Shown: positions 44,478-55,919, numbered from the stretch's first letter. The stretch: DNA of 64,000 nt from Furcasterigmium furcatum (GCA_001599815.1 BCIA01000002.1:4561626-4625625); one strand, 5' to 3'. Numbers and translations: made by a program. The notes: generated from the sequence alone by a model not told the origin.

Positions 44478-45414
44478 GATGAACGGTATGAGATGCGAAA
44501 TTGAGGAGACTAGAATAGCGGAAACGACTCCGCCTCGTTTCTGTGTCGAAGGCAAGTTTGTTCTCAAGGCGATGATGGCTGAGGGAGGGGGTTGGGGTGG
44601 TTTGGGTCCATGAGTGAAGGGCGGCGGTCGGAAAAGCACTGGAACTGCCAGTCGCTTAAGCGCCCCCACGCTTCGTCCCTCATACCGGCCGGCCGGTCGC
44701 GGTGGGCTCCTTTTCGACCACCTGCGCCAGACTTCAGCAAATCAAACCCCAGATCACCGAATAGTCGCTGAATGGCAGACATCTCAGCCTTTGTTGTCGA
44801 GCCTCGAGGAGACCGCGTCTAACGATAGGCTACAGGGCCCCCAATTTCCGCGCGTGCCGTCACCTGAAACCCTTCAGGTTCAGTTGATGTAATAATGGAT
44901 CACCAACTGTCATCCTGGGTGGGTAGTAACCAACGCCGGGCTTGCGGCGACGTAGCCGCTCTAGTCTGGCCACACCGAGTGACATTTTTAAGGCATTTTG
45001 GCTGTTGGTCGCCATGGACCGACGTGAGTGGCTGATGCCCCGGAAGCGCTCGGTTCATTCGAAGGCCAACAAGGCTGATGTCGTGCCGGCCTCATCGTAG
45101 CCTGATAGAAATGTGTATTTTGGTCAGTGCAGAGACCTGCATTCGCGCCTGGCCTCTCCAAAGGCCGACATAGCCCCATGGTCGAGAGACTCCAGTCTTT
45201 GCAGCTGCCCAGCGGCGAAAAGGATGAAGGAAGAAATACATATATAGATGACTATCGTCTTGTATTTTGGCTCGCTTGCTCCAGAAACAACAAACACCGA
45301 CCATCTATTCCACATCAGCGCATCTGCACCTGATCATTCAAGAATTCCCGTACTTGGTTTTTCTTCCTGACACTCTATCTTTGTTTAACGAGCATCTATA
45401 CCTCAAACATCAAC
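44478..45414. other. Divergent promoter region, 940 bp
   Basis: It separates two genes of unknown function transcribed away from each other. A TATATA element serves the plus-strand gene. No RNA gene, repeat or other frame is convincing. Confidence 0.5.
45241..45247 (+). promoter_or_regulatory. TATA element upstream of the HEIVH-motif gene
   Basis: TATATAG lies about 170 bp before the ATG at 45415, in an AT-rich context. Confidence 0.4.
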
Positions 45415-46581
45415 ATGCCGCCGGTTCCAGGTTTGGAGGTGTCCCTTGGGACGAAGGACGGCTATGAGAGGCTCCACCCTACTTCAGCGCGGTACCAAAT
45501 CGTCGAGGCATCTATTGATCTCGGTCTCGCTCTGCTCGAGAGTTCCTTGGGTCGAAAGAGCTTGGTCAACGTTGCCACATTCATTGTCTCAGAGTTCAGA
45601 GAAAAGGTAGAGAAGGACGCCAAGAAGAAGGAAAAGGATGACAAGAAGAAGAAGAAGAAGGATGCCAAGCAGAAACAGGAGGAGGACAAGCCCATTGCCT
45701 ATCAGGAAAGGCTGGAAAACATGCCTGCCTGGGTCGACCTATTCCTCATGACCATGAGGAATAACTTCCCCCTGGTCGGTCTGTCAGAACAGGTGAGAGG
45801 CGAAGCGGAAGCTGAGAGGTTCAATTGGATGAGGGAGAATGGCAAGTTGTCGGACTACAACCCCAGGGAGGCAGGGAACCTCTTCCTGAGCAGCATCCTC
45901 ATCGACAACATGGCCAACTCTGTTCAAATTCCCGGGAACGCCTACCCCATCTTCAAGTTCCAGATGGCCATCTCGGTTGCGCATGAGATAGTCCACCTTC
46001 TGACGGGCTTTCTCACCGGCACGGCCAAGCCAGACACACCCAAGAACGTTAAGATCACAGGGTACGGCCACACCAGGAAGGGAGAGGCAGGTCGCTACTG
46101 GGAAAGCATACTTCTCGGTGGTGTGCTAGAGTGTTGGTCTTCAGCAAATGACCCTCTCGGTGTTCGGCAAGCCGGAACACCCTACGTCTTCGAAGACGGC
46201 AGGGCAAGCTCTCCAGGCCGCCTGGTAACCTCAACCTACATTGGCGAGTTCCTCAATCGGAGTACGTATAACCAACATGTCCTGCAATCTCCGCCATCCA
46301 CAGGCGGGGTCTAATATATCTTCAGTGGAATTGCTAACCCGTATCTCATTCACGTAGAGTTCTCGTTCCCTATCCGCACGGAGGGTGAAGTCGTCGATCG
46401 GAATAAGTTGAGACGTACCTCGTCCGAGACAACAACACTGCGGGACCAATGCAGGAAGAGCAAGGTTTCGCCGCCGCCCGACCCGTCCGGTGGCAGCATT
46501 GTGTATCGCAAGGTCCCTCGGCACGAGGAACAACAGGTGCAAGCGGGAGGTTCGGGCCGGTCCTGGTTCTCCCGCAAGTAA
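45415..46581 (+). CDS. Unknown protein with HExxH (metalloprotease-like) motif
   Basis: Seen: exon 1 is 45415-46261 and exon 2 is 46358-46581; a 96-bp intron 46262-46357 (gtacgt donor, gctaacc branch, cgtag acceptor) gives 356 residues. A Lys-rich charged segment (about 61-98, KKKEKDDKKKKKKDAKQK) is probably a helix or coiled coil. A later domain has FQMAISVAHEIVHLLTGFLTG with HEIVH at 190-194, then GEAGRYWES (223-231), whose Glu224 or Glu230 could complete a zinc site as in gluzincins, and ESILLGGVLECWS. The tail is basic and Ser-rich. Known: HExxH alone occurs by chance, but here it lies in a helix-like hydrophobic context with a downstream Glu at plausible spacing. I know of no assigned family. 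No signal peptide, so intracellular; function is open. Confidence 0.7.
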
Positions 46582-47053
46582 GTAGGTGACGATGTGAACG
46601 AGACGATTGATAGCATGGCTTGTTCGTCGAATCCTGGAGACTCTGGCAAGTCTTTGTAACATTAGAGAATGTGATCGGGAGTATCGGTGTCAGATTTGTC
46701 ATTTTGGAACATGTAATGCGAATTTTCCGTCTGTATCTCAAATCTTGATTCTTGAGGATTGTTGATATGAAATGCAGGCTCGAGGCCCTTGACAGCAGTC
46801 GAACCCGGGATACACAAGCGGCGCGTCAGATCTACTGGCATACTGGTAGAGACTGTTGCAGAGTCGACCAGTTTCACCCGAAATTGTCATGACTAATTCA
46901 CTTGGAAAAACTAAATCATACGTAAGAGAAGCTCTGATGCTCTCGGCTTCAGGTGACAGTCCTCAGGTTGCAATTTGGTTCGCTACGCTTGATTAGTCCT
47001 CAACATCCACGAGAAGAGCTCACAATCGACCCCCAACCTGTCAGATTGCCCCC
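46582..47053. other. Intergenic gap, 470 bp
   Basis: This is the tail-to-tail space between the HEIVH gene and the alkylsulfatase. A stretch at 46770-46880 has tRNA-like pieces (ggttcga on the minus strand) but does not fold as a tRNA. Nothing else is seen. Confidence 0.5.
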
Positions 47054-48958
47054 TCAAGGAGTAACGATATTGAAGGACAGATCGCCCGGATCCAAGAGAG
47101 CACCGAGACGGTCCACGGCCGAGGCATCACCATTGATGCCGACCCCGGCCTTGATGAGGGCCGCCGACTTCAACCCAACAGTGACAAGCAGGGTTATCTG
47201 GCTCGCCGCCATGGTCAGAGTCACGTCCGCTTTGGTTTTCTTCGCAACCCTCTGGTGGATGAGGGCGCCGTTGGACAGCCAGGCGCGGTAGGTCAGGGCT
47301 TTGTCCTCCAAGACCAGCTGCATGCTGACGCTGACCTCCCACGACCTCTCGCCGTTTATCTGGATGGCGATCGAGTCGAGGACCATGTCGGGGGTGAGCT
47401 GGGACAGCATGTCCCTGGAGACGATGGTCGGCGTGCCAAACTTGCCGTGGCGCAGCTCCTCGGTACCTGAGATGTAGAAGTTGCGCCAGGGCCCGTTCTC
47501 GGCGCCGTAGCCGAGCTGCTCGTAGGTGTCGGCAAGCAGCTCCCGCGCGTCGGCGCGGTCCGGGTCGGCGAAGACGGCGTGGTTCAGCACCTCGGCGGCC
47601 CATCGGAAGTCGCCGCTGTCGAAGGCCGCGCGCCCGTTGGCGACGATCTTGTCCATGCCGCCGGCGAGGTCGACGTACAGCTGGGCACGCCTGACGGGGA
47701 TGTGCTCCCAGAGGTGCGCCGGGTTGCCATCGAACCAACCGATGTAGCGCTGGTAGATGGCCTTAACGTTGTGGCTGAGCGAGCCGTAGTAGCCGCGCGC
47801 GTGCCAGGCCTGGTCGAGGGCTGGCGGGAGGACGATCTGCTCCGCGATCTCGGGGCCGGTGAGCCCCTGGTTGAGCATGCGCAGCGTCTGGTCGTGTACA
47901 TACGCGTAGAGGTCGCGCTGGACGGTAAGGAAGTCCACGACCCTGTCCGTGCCCCAGGTTGGCCAGTGGTGGGAGGCGAAGAGCACGTCGGTGCGGCTGC
48001 CGAAGAGGTCGATGGTCTCGGTGAGGTACCCGGCCCAGCCGTGGGGGTCGCGAACGACGGCCCCGCGCAGCGTCAGGATGTTGTGAAAATTGTGCGTGGC
48101 GTCCTCTGCAGCGCAGAGGGCCCGGAGATGAGGGAAGTAGATGAGCATCTCGGACGGCGCCTCGGTATCGGGCGCCATCTGGAACTCCATCTCAACGCCG
48201 TCAACCGTCTCCTTGTGGCCGGTCCGTGAGATGATGTCAGTGGGCGCGATGAGCGTTATGGTGCCCGTAGATACGGTCTGGCCGAGCCCGGAACCGATCT
48301 GGCCCCGGGGTCCTGGTCGGAGGGCAGCGCCGTACATGTAGCCGGCGCGGCGTCCCATGGCGGGACCGACGAAGACGTTCTCGGATACGGCGTGCTCGAG
48401 GAAGCCTTCCGGGGCGAAGATGCGGACCCCCTCGGGTCCGACCTCATCTTCGGAGACCATGCCGCGGACGCCGCCGAAGTGGTCGGCGTGCGAGTGGGTG
48501 TAGATGATAGCCTTGACGGGCCTACCGGGGCGCCAAGACTGGTAGAGTGCGAGCGCTGCGGCTCCCGTCTCCGCGGATGTCAGGGTGTCGATGACGATGA
48601 CGCCCTCTTTGGTCTCGATGAAGGTGGTGTTGGAAATGTCCAGGCCGCGAACCTGGTAGAGGCCCGGTACCACCTCGAAGAGGCCGTCGATGGCGGCCAG
48701 CTGGGACTGTCGCCACAGGCTTGGGTTGGCCGTGTCAGGGGCATCGCCGAGGAGGAGCGTTCTGTACCTCTCGTTGTTCCACACCGTCTCCTTGCCCGCG
48801 TTTTCGACCCTGTTGGGTTCGAGGCGGGCTGTGAAGCCCCTGTTGGCGTCGTCAAAGTCCTGCTGTTCTGAAAAGGGCAGGCTGCCCAGCACCTTCTTGT
48901 GCTGCTCCACGATGGTGGCTGTCGCCGGCTTTGACTTCTGGGGCTCCTCGTGGCTCAT
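47054..48958 (-). CDS. BDS1: Alkylsulfatase (linear primary alkylsulfatase, SdsA1/Bds1 type)
   Basis: Seen: one exon, 634 residues. The metallo-beta-lactamase core carries THSHADHFGG (154-163), the zinc-bridging region CAAEDATHNFHN (Glu285, His289) and LFASHHWPTWG. A helical dimer region follows (GMDKIVANGRAAFDSGDFRWAAEVLNHAVFADP), and the last 130 residues form an SCP2-like domain. Known: this three-part architecture is that of Pseudomonas SdsA1 and yeast Bds1, which hydrolyse medium-chain alkyl sulfates to alcohol and sulfate for sulfur scavenging; yeast BDS1 is thought to be of bacterial origin. No signal peptide is seen, so the enzyme would act inside the cell and need uptake of the ester. 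It is intronless, unlike most neighbours. It faces a Zn2Cys6 regulator across an 810-bp divergent promoter, which may control it. Confidence 0.93.
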   Translation of the reverse strand: MSHEEPQKSKPATATIVEQHKKVLGSLPFSEQQDFDDANRGFTARLEPNRVENAGKETVWNNERYRTLLLGDAPDTANPSLWRQSQLAAIDGLFEVVPGLYQVRGLDISNTTFIETKEGVIVIDTLTSAETGAAALALYQSWRPGRPVKAIIYTHSHADHFGGVRGMVSEDEVGPEGVRIFAPEGFLEHAVSENVFVGPAMGRRAGYMYGAALRPGPRGQIGSGLGQTVSTGTITLIAPTDIISRTGHKETVDGVEMEFQMAPDTEAPSEMLIYFPHLRALCAAEDATHNFHNILTLRGAVVRDPHGWAGYLTETIDLFGSRTDVLFASHHWPTWGTDRVVDFLTVQRDLYAYVHDQTLRMLNQGLTGPEIAEQIVLPPALDQAWHARGYYGSLSHNVKAIYQRYIGWFDGNPAHLWEHIPVRRAQLYVDLAGGMDKIVANGRAAFDSGDFRWAAEVLNHAVFADPDRADARELLADTYEQLGYGAENGPWRNFYISGTEELRHGKFGTPTIVSRDMLSQLTPDMVLDSIAIQINGERSWEVSVSMQLVLEDKALTYRAWLSNGALIHQRVAKKTKADVTLTMAASQITLLVTVGLKSAALIKAGVGINGDASAVDRLGALLDPGDLSFNIVTP

Positions 48959-49767
48959 GTTTGCTGAGGTTACTGCCTTGCTTGAGGATGAGGGGTTTGC
49001 TAGTTGAATACATGAAAGTCATGGCGAGAGCTGTCGAACACGTTGAGGTGGGAGCTTTTATAGACTTTCCTACTAGTAGGCGGGTGTGGCCAGCTTCAAG
49101 CCATCGTCTTTCCTTTGTGCCGTTTGCATCACGGTTCTCCGGATAGCGCCCCCCGAGAAAGGCTGCAGTCATCACGCCCCAGCTGGTGTACCCCTGGGTG
49201 CCTGCTACTACAGTGGTGGTATGGAACGAGGCAACGGCCCGGCATGGAACTCAGAAGTTGACGCTGGCGCTAATCAACAGCGAGTTCCGGTTGTGCCTGT
49301 CCATGTCGGCAAAGAGGATCGCCCGATGATGGGTGGTATTCTTTGGCATCAGGGCTTGACGGACGACCAAGAACCAAATCCTGAGAGTATGGAGGAGTGG
49401 CCACGAGTGGTCGGAAGGGACAGTGAAAGCCTGGTATGGGTTGGGACATGATCAATTTGTTTTACCTCGTTGTTTAGTACAAGTTGTACCGAGGGAGAAG
49501 TTCACCGTCGACTCCGTCATCCCCCGCACCTCCCGAGTCCCGGCGATTCGGACCTGGTGTGGGGAACCTGTTTCAGTGGAGGGGGCACTGGCGGAGGAGG
49601 TGGTGCCCCACTGTAGCATTACCTAATGTTGCTGCAGCCACAGGGGAGCTCAGCCTGTGACATGGAAGGACCCCGGCTGGACGGGATTGGAACTTACACT
49701 CAACCTCTACCTGCTACGGCGTTACGACTGCTGTACGATCTCACACCTTCTTCTCTCACAATCGCCG
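48959..49767. other. Divergent promoter region, 810 bp (alkylsulfatase / Zn2Cys6 regulator)
   Basis: It separates the starts of the alkylsulfatase and a Zn2Cys6 regulator, so it probably holds control sites for both. It includes a strong TATA element for the alkylsulfatase. CGG triplets, the usual half-sites for Zn2Cys6 factors, occur but were not resolved into a defined pair. Confidence 0.5.
49055..49062 (-). promoter_or_regulatory. TATA box of the alkylsulfatase gene
   Basis: On the minus strand TATAAAAG lies about 100 bp before the ATG at 48958, close to the consensus and at a spacing typical of inducible fungal genes. Confidence 0.6.
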
Positions 49768-52152
49768 ATGGCTGATGTCCGAGCATCTAAACGTCGCAAA
49801 ACCCTCCTCGCATGTGAGAACTGTCGCCGCCACAAGATTAAGTGCGATGGAGAACGCCCGATCTGCGGCAATTGCTCCAGGAGGCGTCGCTCGCAGGACG
49901 GCTGCATCTGGAAGCGCGTCGACGGCCGGCCAGAGGATGAGGACGGCCAGACGTCTACTTCCGACCTCTTCAAACAATTGGAGGAGCGCATCCGTCAATT
50001 GGAAAGGCAGAAGAGCCACTTGTCCAGGACCATGACCCCGCGACCGGCGGATCAGCCCTGCCCGCCAGCACCACCCGAGGATCACGTCAATGAGCGCCAG
50101 CGCAGCCGATCAACGGGTCCCAGCGGTGCCATCAGTGCCATGGAAGGAGCTGTCACTGGAGCGTCCCAGAATGAAGGCTTCATGGGGTCCGCATCGGCCG
50201 TGTCCTTCATGAACATGATACGGCAGGCCGTCGACCCGTCCCTATCCAGGCCCGATGCACCTGTTGCTTCCGTGGAGAGCGTCGGGCCCTCGTGGGCTTC
50301 GCCATCATCAACGTCGAACCAGGTCTCCCGCTATCATGTGCTCCCCTCTAGAACTGAGGCTGAGAGGCTGGCGACCGTCTATTGGGACTACGTACATCCA
50401 CTCTACCCGTTCCTCTATAAGCCGTCATTCGAGGGCATCGTCCGAAGCCTGTGGACAGGCGAACGCCAGGCAGAAGCTCAGAGTCCCATGATGAGATCGA
50501 CCAAAACAAATGGCATGTGCCTCGTTAACTTGGTCCTGGCCCTGGCTTGCCAGTACTATGACTCCTCCGAGTACGGCGAGGAGCGCAGCGAAGGGCCCAG
50601 ATCCGGCGCGACCTACTTTGATCGAGCTCGGTCTCTCTTCCGACACGACATAGCAGACGGTGGAGACCAGAATCTCCAAGTCATCCAGATCATGTTGCTC
50701 ATGGCGCAATATCTCAACAGCACAGGCAACCCTCTCAAGTCCTGGGAAATCACCGGTCTCGCCATTCGTATCTGCCAGGGCATGGGCCTCCACCGAGGAA
50801 CCACCGCCTCTGCAAGAGCCCTAGCCGACCCTGTTGAGGGTGAAATGATTAAGAGGGTCTGGCACGGCTGTCTCATGGTTGAGAGGTGAGTGTTGGTGAC
50901 TGCGACTGGGAGAGATATGCGAGGCTGACAGGCACGACGACAGGATGCTCTGCACGACGCTCGGTCGGCCTACTATGACCGCGGGCTCCGAGGCCGACCC
51001 GACTCCCATGCCCACCGAATTGGACGAGGACATGTTTCAGTCCGGAAAGCTAGACGGAGGGCTTGGTTTTGCAGAGACCGAGGCAACAGTGTTACTCACG
51101 CACACCCCTAGTCCTTCAATCGTGTCGTTCTTTGTCCAGTCTGCCAGGCTTTTTGAAATAGTCCAGCGGATCTTGCTGACATTCTATTCCGACGACAATT
51201 TGAGCACTACCCCGGGACCGATCGACGATTTTACAGGGTACACTTCGATATTCGAAATTGACGCTCAGCTCACCAAGTGGGAAAGCATGATTCCGACATA
51301 TCTTCGACTGGGAGACCACAGCGTCTCCATGGATGAAAGGCCGGGAGTTGCGCGCACTTTCCGGAGGCAAGCTGTAGTGCTGAGAATTAGGTTCTTGCTC
51401 GCCAGACTGTATCTCTTCAGACCTGTGCTATCCAGAACATGCATAGCAGTCCGAGATATGCAGACCCAAGATCCATCCGACACGATCGCACCCACACAAC
51501 ATGGCCGAAGCTTGGGTCACCGAACAGCCCTTCAATGCTCCTTGCTTTGCGTCCAGACGGCCATTGAGATGATCAAGACTGTCAACTACCACCTCACAAC
51601 CGCTGCTGCCTGGGGCGTGAAGCCTTCCTGGCTCTATGGCGTTCTCCGTGAGTGTTCGGCAGTCAGTATTGTTTGCTTCTCTGACCCTGTGTTGCTGATA
51701 ACGTGCTCCATACAGATGTCTACATCGCCGCCACTGTTTTGCTGGCAGCGCGACTGGCCCCAGCTGTCTTGCTAGACGAGATCTCCCAGGACGACATTCA
51801 GGAATCATGGCACCATGCGCTGCATATTCTAGGCCGATTCCAGGCAGACAATGTGTCGGCAAGTCGCTGCGTCACCGCGCTGATGGTTCTGTATCGAAAG
51901 TTGCCCGGAGGAGCACCACCGGGCGAACACCCGGCGAATACCCACGATCCCAAGTCACCCAACAACATCGCGGAGAATTCGGATTCAGCGGGTATGCCCG
52001 ATGCATTGGGTTCGCATTTTTGGGAGGCCTGGAATGACTTGGATCTCGAGCAAGGCGTGGACATGGACTGGATCCCAGACTTCAACTTTACAGACCCGTA
52101 CGACATGACATGGTTCCAGGTCACGGCCCCGGGCCTCAACTCATCGAGGTAG
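49768..52152 (+). CDS. Zn2Cys6 fungal transcription factor
   Basis: Seen: exons 49768-50885, 50944-51647 and 51716-52152; introns of 58 and 68 bp; 752 residues. The binuclear cluster has Cys16, 19, 26, 33, 36 and 46 (CENCRRHKIKC, CGNC, DGCIW). A coiled-coil helix follows (LFKQLEERIRQLERQ, about 66-80). The middle homology region (about 195-480) has YWDYVHPLYPFLYKPSF, ICQGMGLHRG and VERMLCTTLGRPTMT, the last restored by intron 1. Known: PF00172 plus PF04082 regulators bind CGG half-sites, often as dimers, and often control adjacent genes. A second acceptor in intron 1 would add four residues but breaks the conserved ER-M-L spacing, so the nearer one is preferred. The acidic C-terminus is a plausible activation region. 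Targets may be the alkylsulfatase or the FAD enzyme next door. Confidence 0.93.
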
Positions 52153-52255
52153 ACCTGTCTACAGTCCAAACACGATGAAATATCAAGATTCAAAGGCGCA
52201 TTGCTTGGTACCCTGCATCATCTCTGAAATTCGAGCTACAGAGTTCATTCGCATA

Positions 52256-53654
52256 TTACCTCGGATCGTTAACCGGAAGGCCAGGTGGAAGCGACTTGGC
52301 ATCCAGAAGCGCCCCATGAGCCGTCAGAATCTCCTGAACCTTCTTGACATCGATATCTCCGCACTGAGCGTACAGCGCAGCTGAAACCCCTGCGGCTTCG
52401 CCCGTCGCGATTGCAGTGCCCATGACTCTGATAGCACTGCCGGCCCACTGATCGGCGTCGACACACCTGCCCGCCGCGAACAAGTTCTTCGTGTCCACAC
52501 TCCGCAGACACCTCAGAGGGACCTCGAATGTGCCATGCGGCGGGTACTTGAACGAGCTCATCCAGCCATCATCCTGCTCGTCGTGGAACTCCATTCCCCA
52601 GGCGCCCAGTGCAACCTTGTCGGCGAAAGTCGTGTTCTGGAAAAAGTCCTCCTCCCGGAGGGAGTATTCGCCGTTGAGGTGACGGGACTCTCTGATGCCA
52701 AAGTTTGGGCCGGAGGAGACCAAATACATATTCTCGTGGCCTGGAAGACGGCGGAGAATCTCGAGGTACTTCTGGGCCTGTCGCCTACCACTGGCTTCAG
52801 CGGCACTCGTGCTCGCAGACGACCTTCCGTCGTAAGAGGCCGACGCAAGGAAGGTAACGACATCTCCGGACTGGGGGAGCCTGAGTATGACGGAGCCGTT
52901 CTTCCGGCACATGGGGTGGATCGTCGGGTCATTCTTTTTCGCCTCGATGATGGCAGCTTGCCAGACCTTGCTCGAGACGATTGCGTCTTTGGCGAAACCC
53001 GAGAACCTGGTGGCCAGGGATGCGAGGTTCAGGGTGCCGTGGTTTCCGAAGCGTGTTGATGCCCCGGCGTGATACGCGAGGTCGCAGTCTCCTGAGCCGT
53101 CGACAAATGCCTTTGCGAAAATGGTCCGCCTGCGAGACTTTTCTTGGACGTCGACAGATTCGACCAAGCCCTGGCCATTTCTGGTTGCGCCAACGACCGA
53201 TGTACGAAGTAGGACGTCGATATTGTTGTCGGAAGTGAGGTCATCGAGGACCAGTTTCAAGGCCTCGGGTTCCACGACCTGGCGTGTCAAAGAGTGTCAG
53301 CGCGCACGCAACAAGTAGGCAGCTTTGGAGGAAGGGACGCACGTGAAAGATACCGCGATGTCGGTCGGGCTTCTCGGCAAGGCCTTTGATCTTCTGAAGC
53401 CGCAGGGATATGTCATCCCAAACGCCTCCGACGGCTTTCCGAGGATTCTCGCCGAGGGTGAAGAGGCCGCAGTACGAAACCACGCCGCGGTGGGTTGCTG
53501 CTCCGCCGAGGCAACTCTCCGTCTCGACGAGAAGAATACGCGCCGACGAGTTGGCATTGCGTGCACCGATAGCGGCCCCTATTCCGGCCGCTCCGCCGCC
53601 CACAACTACGACGTCGTACGTTTCAGGGTCTGGGGATTGGGAGATGCTGCCCAT
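52256..53654 (-). CDS. FAD-dependent oxidoreductase (FAD_oxidored family)
   Basis: Seen: exon 1 is 53343-53654 and exon 2 is 52256-53278; a 64-bp intron 53279-53342 (gtgcgt..ccag); 444 residues. The N-terminal Rossmann motif is VVVVGGGAAGIGAAIGARN (15-33), followed by LLVETESCLGGAATHRGVVSYCG. Near the end are NLFAAGRCVDADQWAGSAIRVMGTAIATGEAAG and LYAQCGDIDVKKVQEIL, the second FAD-binding region. Known: this order fits PF12831, a flavoprotein family with dehydrogenase-like members whose substrates are mostly undefined. No signal peptide or membrane segment is present. The gene is tail to tail with the Zn2Cys6 regulator (about 100 bp) and divergent from a Dal5-type transporter (627 bp), so co-function with the transporter is plausible: import, then oxidation. 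Substrate unknown. Confidence 0.88.
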
Positions 53655-54281
53655 TGTGAACGAATTGCACGGAGGATATGGATAATTAGTTGCTGTGGAT
53701 CGTAAAGTGGCCGTTGCTTTAATACAGGAGGCCAGGAGACATACGAAGGCGGCGCGTCAGGGAACCCGGGTTCGTCCCGCGGACTCGTGGCGGTATGGAT
53801 TTCCCAGCTCTTCCCCATGGGACCCGAAAAGGGGTGGAAAGGGGCAACGGGTACCCTCGGGATGGCCCGACCTTCGGGATCGGGATTCCCGACCCAGCTG
53901 ACCCAGCACGGGATTGATTCGGGACTCCCGAGCGGCCCCAAACTTTCACGAGACTGACACCAATGACTCGCACTACGCTCTCCTCATCAAATTACCACGG
54001 CCACGATTGGTGAACCGACGATAGCGACGACCGGCAGGGACAACCCGAAATACCTAGGTCGACACTGGGGGAGGTTCCGGGGTCCCCAGAGAACCATCTC
54101 CGCCCCTCCGCCGTGGGCCGTGGCAGGCCAGGAGCTTGCCCCGGACCAAAGACTATTTATGACGGGGCTGCCCTTCCAACTTTCTGGACCCTTCATCTGC
54201 TATTCTATCCTTCAGACCTTGGCAAGCACTTCCAAGTTTCTCTTTCTACTCCCTCAGCCAAATCCGATAGCAACATCAAAC
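53655..54281. other. Divergent promoter region, 630 bp (FAD enzyme / Dal5-type transporter)
   Basis: It separates two genes transcribed away from each other. The TATTTATG-like sequence near 54155 suits the transporter. GGGATCGGGATTCCCGACCC-type symmetry near 53876-53895 is G/C-rich and may be chance. No other frame is convincing. Confidence 0.5.
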
Positions 54282-55919
54282 ATGGTTGTCAAGGACACCA
54301 AGGACACAGAGGACGGCGTCGTCACGCACCTCGACGCGAAGATTCTGCCACAGCAACCCGAGCCGATGACCGAAGAGCAACGTGAACTCGAAAAGTCTAT
54401 CCGCCACAAGTTTGACCGCAGAGTGTTGCCTCTGGGAATCGTCATCTTCCTCGTGGCCCACATCGACCGCAGCAACATGAGCAACGCCCTCGTCCTGGGC
54501 ATGAGGGAAGATGCGGATCTTTCCGGCGACCGCTTCAACGTCGCCTTGTCCCTATTCTTCGTCACGTACATCCTCTTCGAGATCCCCGCCAATTTCATGT
54601 GCAAGAAGCTTGGGCCACGGATCTGGCTCAGCTTCATCACCGCCGGCTTCGGCGTTGTCACCATGTGCATGGCGTTTGTGACAAACTACCCAGGCGTGAT
54701 CGTTTGCCGCCTGCTCCTTGGCATGTTTGAAGCAGGTATGTGTCCTTCCACCGTTGCTCCACTGCCGTCTCTATCAACTCGCGCAGTGGCATGTTACTGA
54801 CGTCTTTGTTCTCGGAAACAGGAGTTCAGCCGGGCCTCATGTTCACCTACTCGCAGTTCTATCGCCGTCACGAAATGGCTTCCCGTTGGGGCATCAAGGC
54901 GGCCGGCGGCTCCGTCGCCGGCGCTTTTGGCGGTCTTCTCGGCAGCGGTCTCGGCAACATTCCCCAAGCCGGCATGCTTGTGCGTTGGCGCTGGATCTTT
55001 CTGGTCGAGGGTCTGATCACTATCGGCGTTGGAGTGATCACGTGGATCTTTATGCCCGCGTCCGCTGAGAGATCAACTTTCCTCACCGAGGATGAAAAGA
55101 CACTGGCCGTCCAGCGCATCCATGAGGAAGAAAAGACGGGCGCCGGAGCAGAAGACCTGTCGCCGTGGCGGTTCTCCGTCATCAAGAAGGCGCTCTGGAA
55201 TCTTAACACGCAGTTGGTGTCTTTGGGAATCATGATGTCTCTCCTGTCGCTGACGGCCCTCTCTCTTTTCATGGTACGTCTGCTATACCTCGCCACCGCG
55301 GGCCTGCTCAAATACTAACCCTTCTTTTCCTCAACAGCCAAGCCTCATCCGATCCATGGGATACTCGTCTACAAACGCACAACTGCTCAGCGTCCCACCC
55401 TACGTCCTGGCAGCCTGCGTGTGTATCGGAGCTTCCTTTGCCTCTGACCGACTCAAGACCCGCGGATTGGTGATCCTTGCCCTGACGCCTCTCACCATGA
55501 TCGGCTTCCTCCTCCTCGCGCTGGTTCCGTCCACGGCAGTGCGGTATTTCGCCCTCTTCCTCACCACCTCCGCGGCCTTTACATGCTCCCCGATCTTGTT
55601 GGCCTGGGTCGTGAGTAACTCCGCAGGGTCCAGCGTCCGGGCCATCGTGGCCGCCTACGCCGTCGGCGAGGGAAACATCGGCTCCATCATCGCCACCTGG
55701 ACCTACAGACCTCACGCCGCGCCTCGTTATGTGTCGGGCCATTTTATCAACTTTGGCGGAGCCTGCATCTTGTTCACCGTGGCAGCCGTCACCACGATGT
55801 ATCTCAGGCGGGAGAACAAGATCAGGGCACAGGGGAAGAGGGATTACAGGCTCACCGACGGGAAGGAGCCCGAGTGGGCTCTGGGCCACAGCCACCCGGC
55901 GTACAAGTACACTGCTTGA
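54282..55919 (+). CDS. MFS transporter, Dal5/allantoate permease (anion:cation symporter) type
   Basis: Seen: exons 54282-54735, 54822-55273 and 55338-55919; introns of 86 and 64 bp; 495 residues. Segments: a hydrophilic N-terminus (1-50) with RHKFDRRVLPLGIVIFLVAHIDRSNMSNA (TM1 and the DRSN loop), VALSLFFVTYILFEIPANFMCKKLGPRIWL, LLLGMFEAGVQPGLMFTYSQFYRRHEMASRWG, RWRWIFLVEGLITIGVGV, and twelve membrane segments overall. Known: these are hallmarks of the fungal ACS family (Dal5, Tna1, Liz1, Soa1), which import organic anions such as allantoate, nicotinate, pantothenate or sulfonates. Specificity cannot be read. A related pair of transporters lies downstream on the other strand, but their sequences differ clearly. 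The FAD enzyme starts 627 bp away in the opposite direction, so both may share control. Confidence 0.92.

Noticed and set aside
46780..46880. tRNA-like pieces (ggttcga, tggcatactggtagag)
   Set aside because: The pieces lie on opposite strands and do not give acceptor and T stems of tRNA shape; spacing is wrong.
47579..48229. Plus-strand 216-codon frame
   Set aside because: It is antisense to the alkylsulfatase coding sequence and has no motif of its own.
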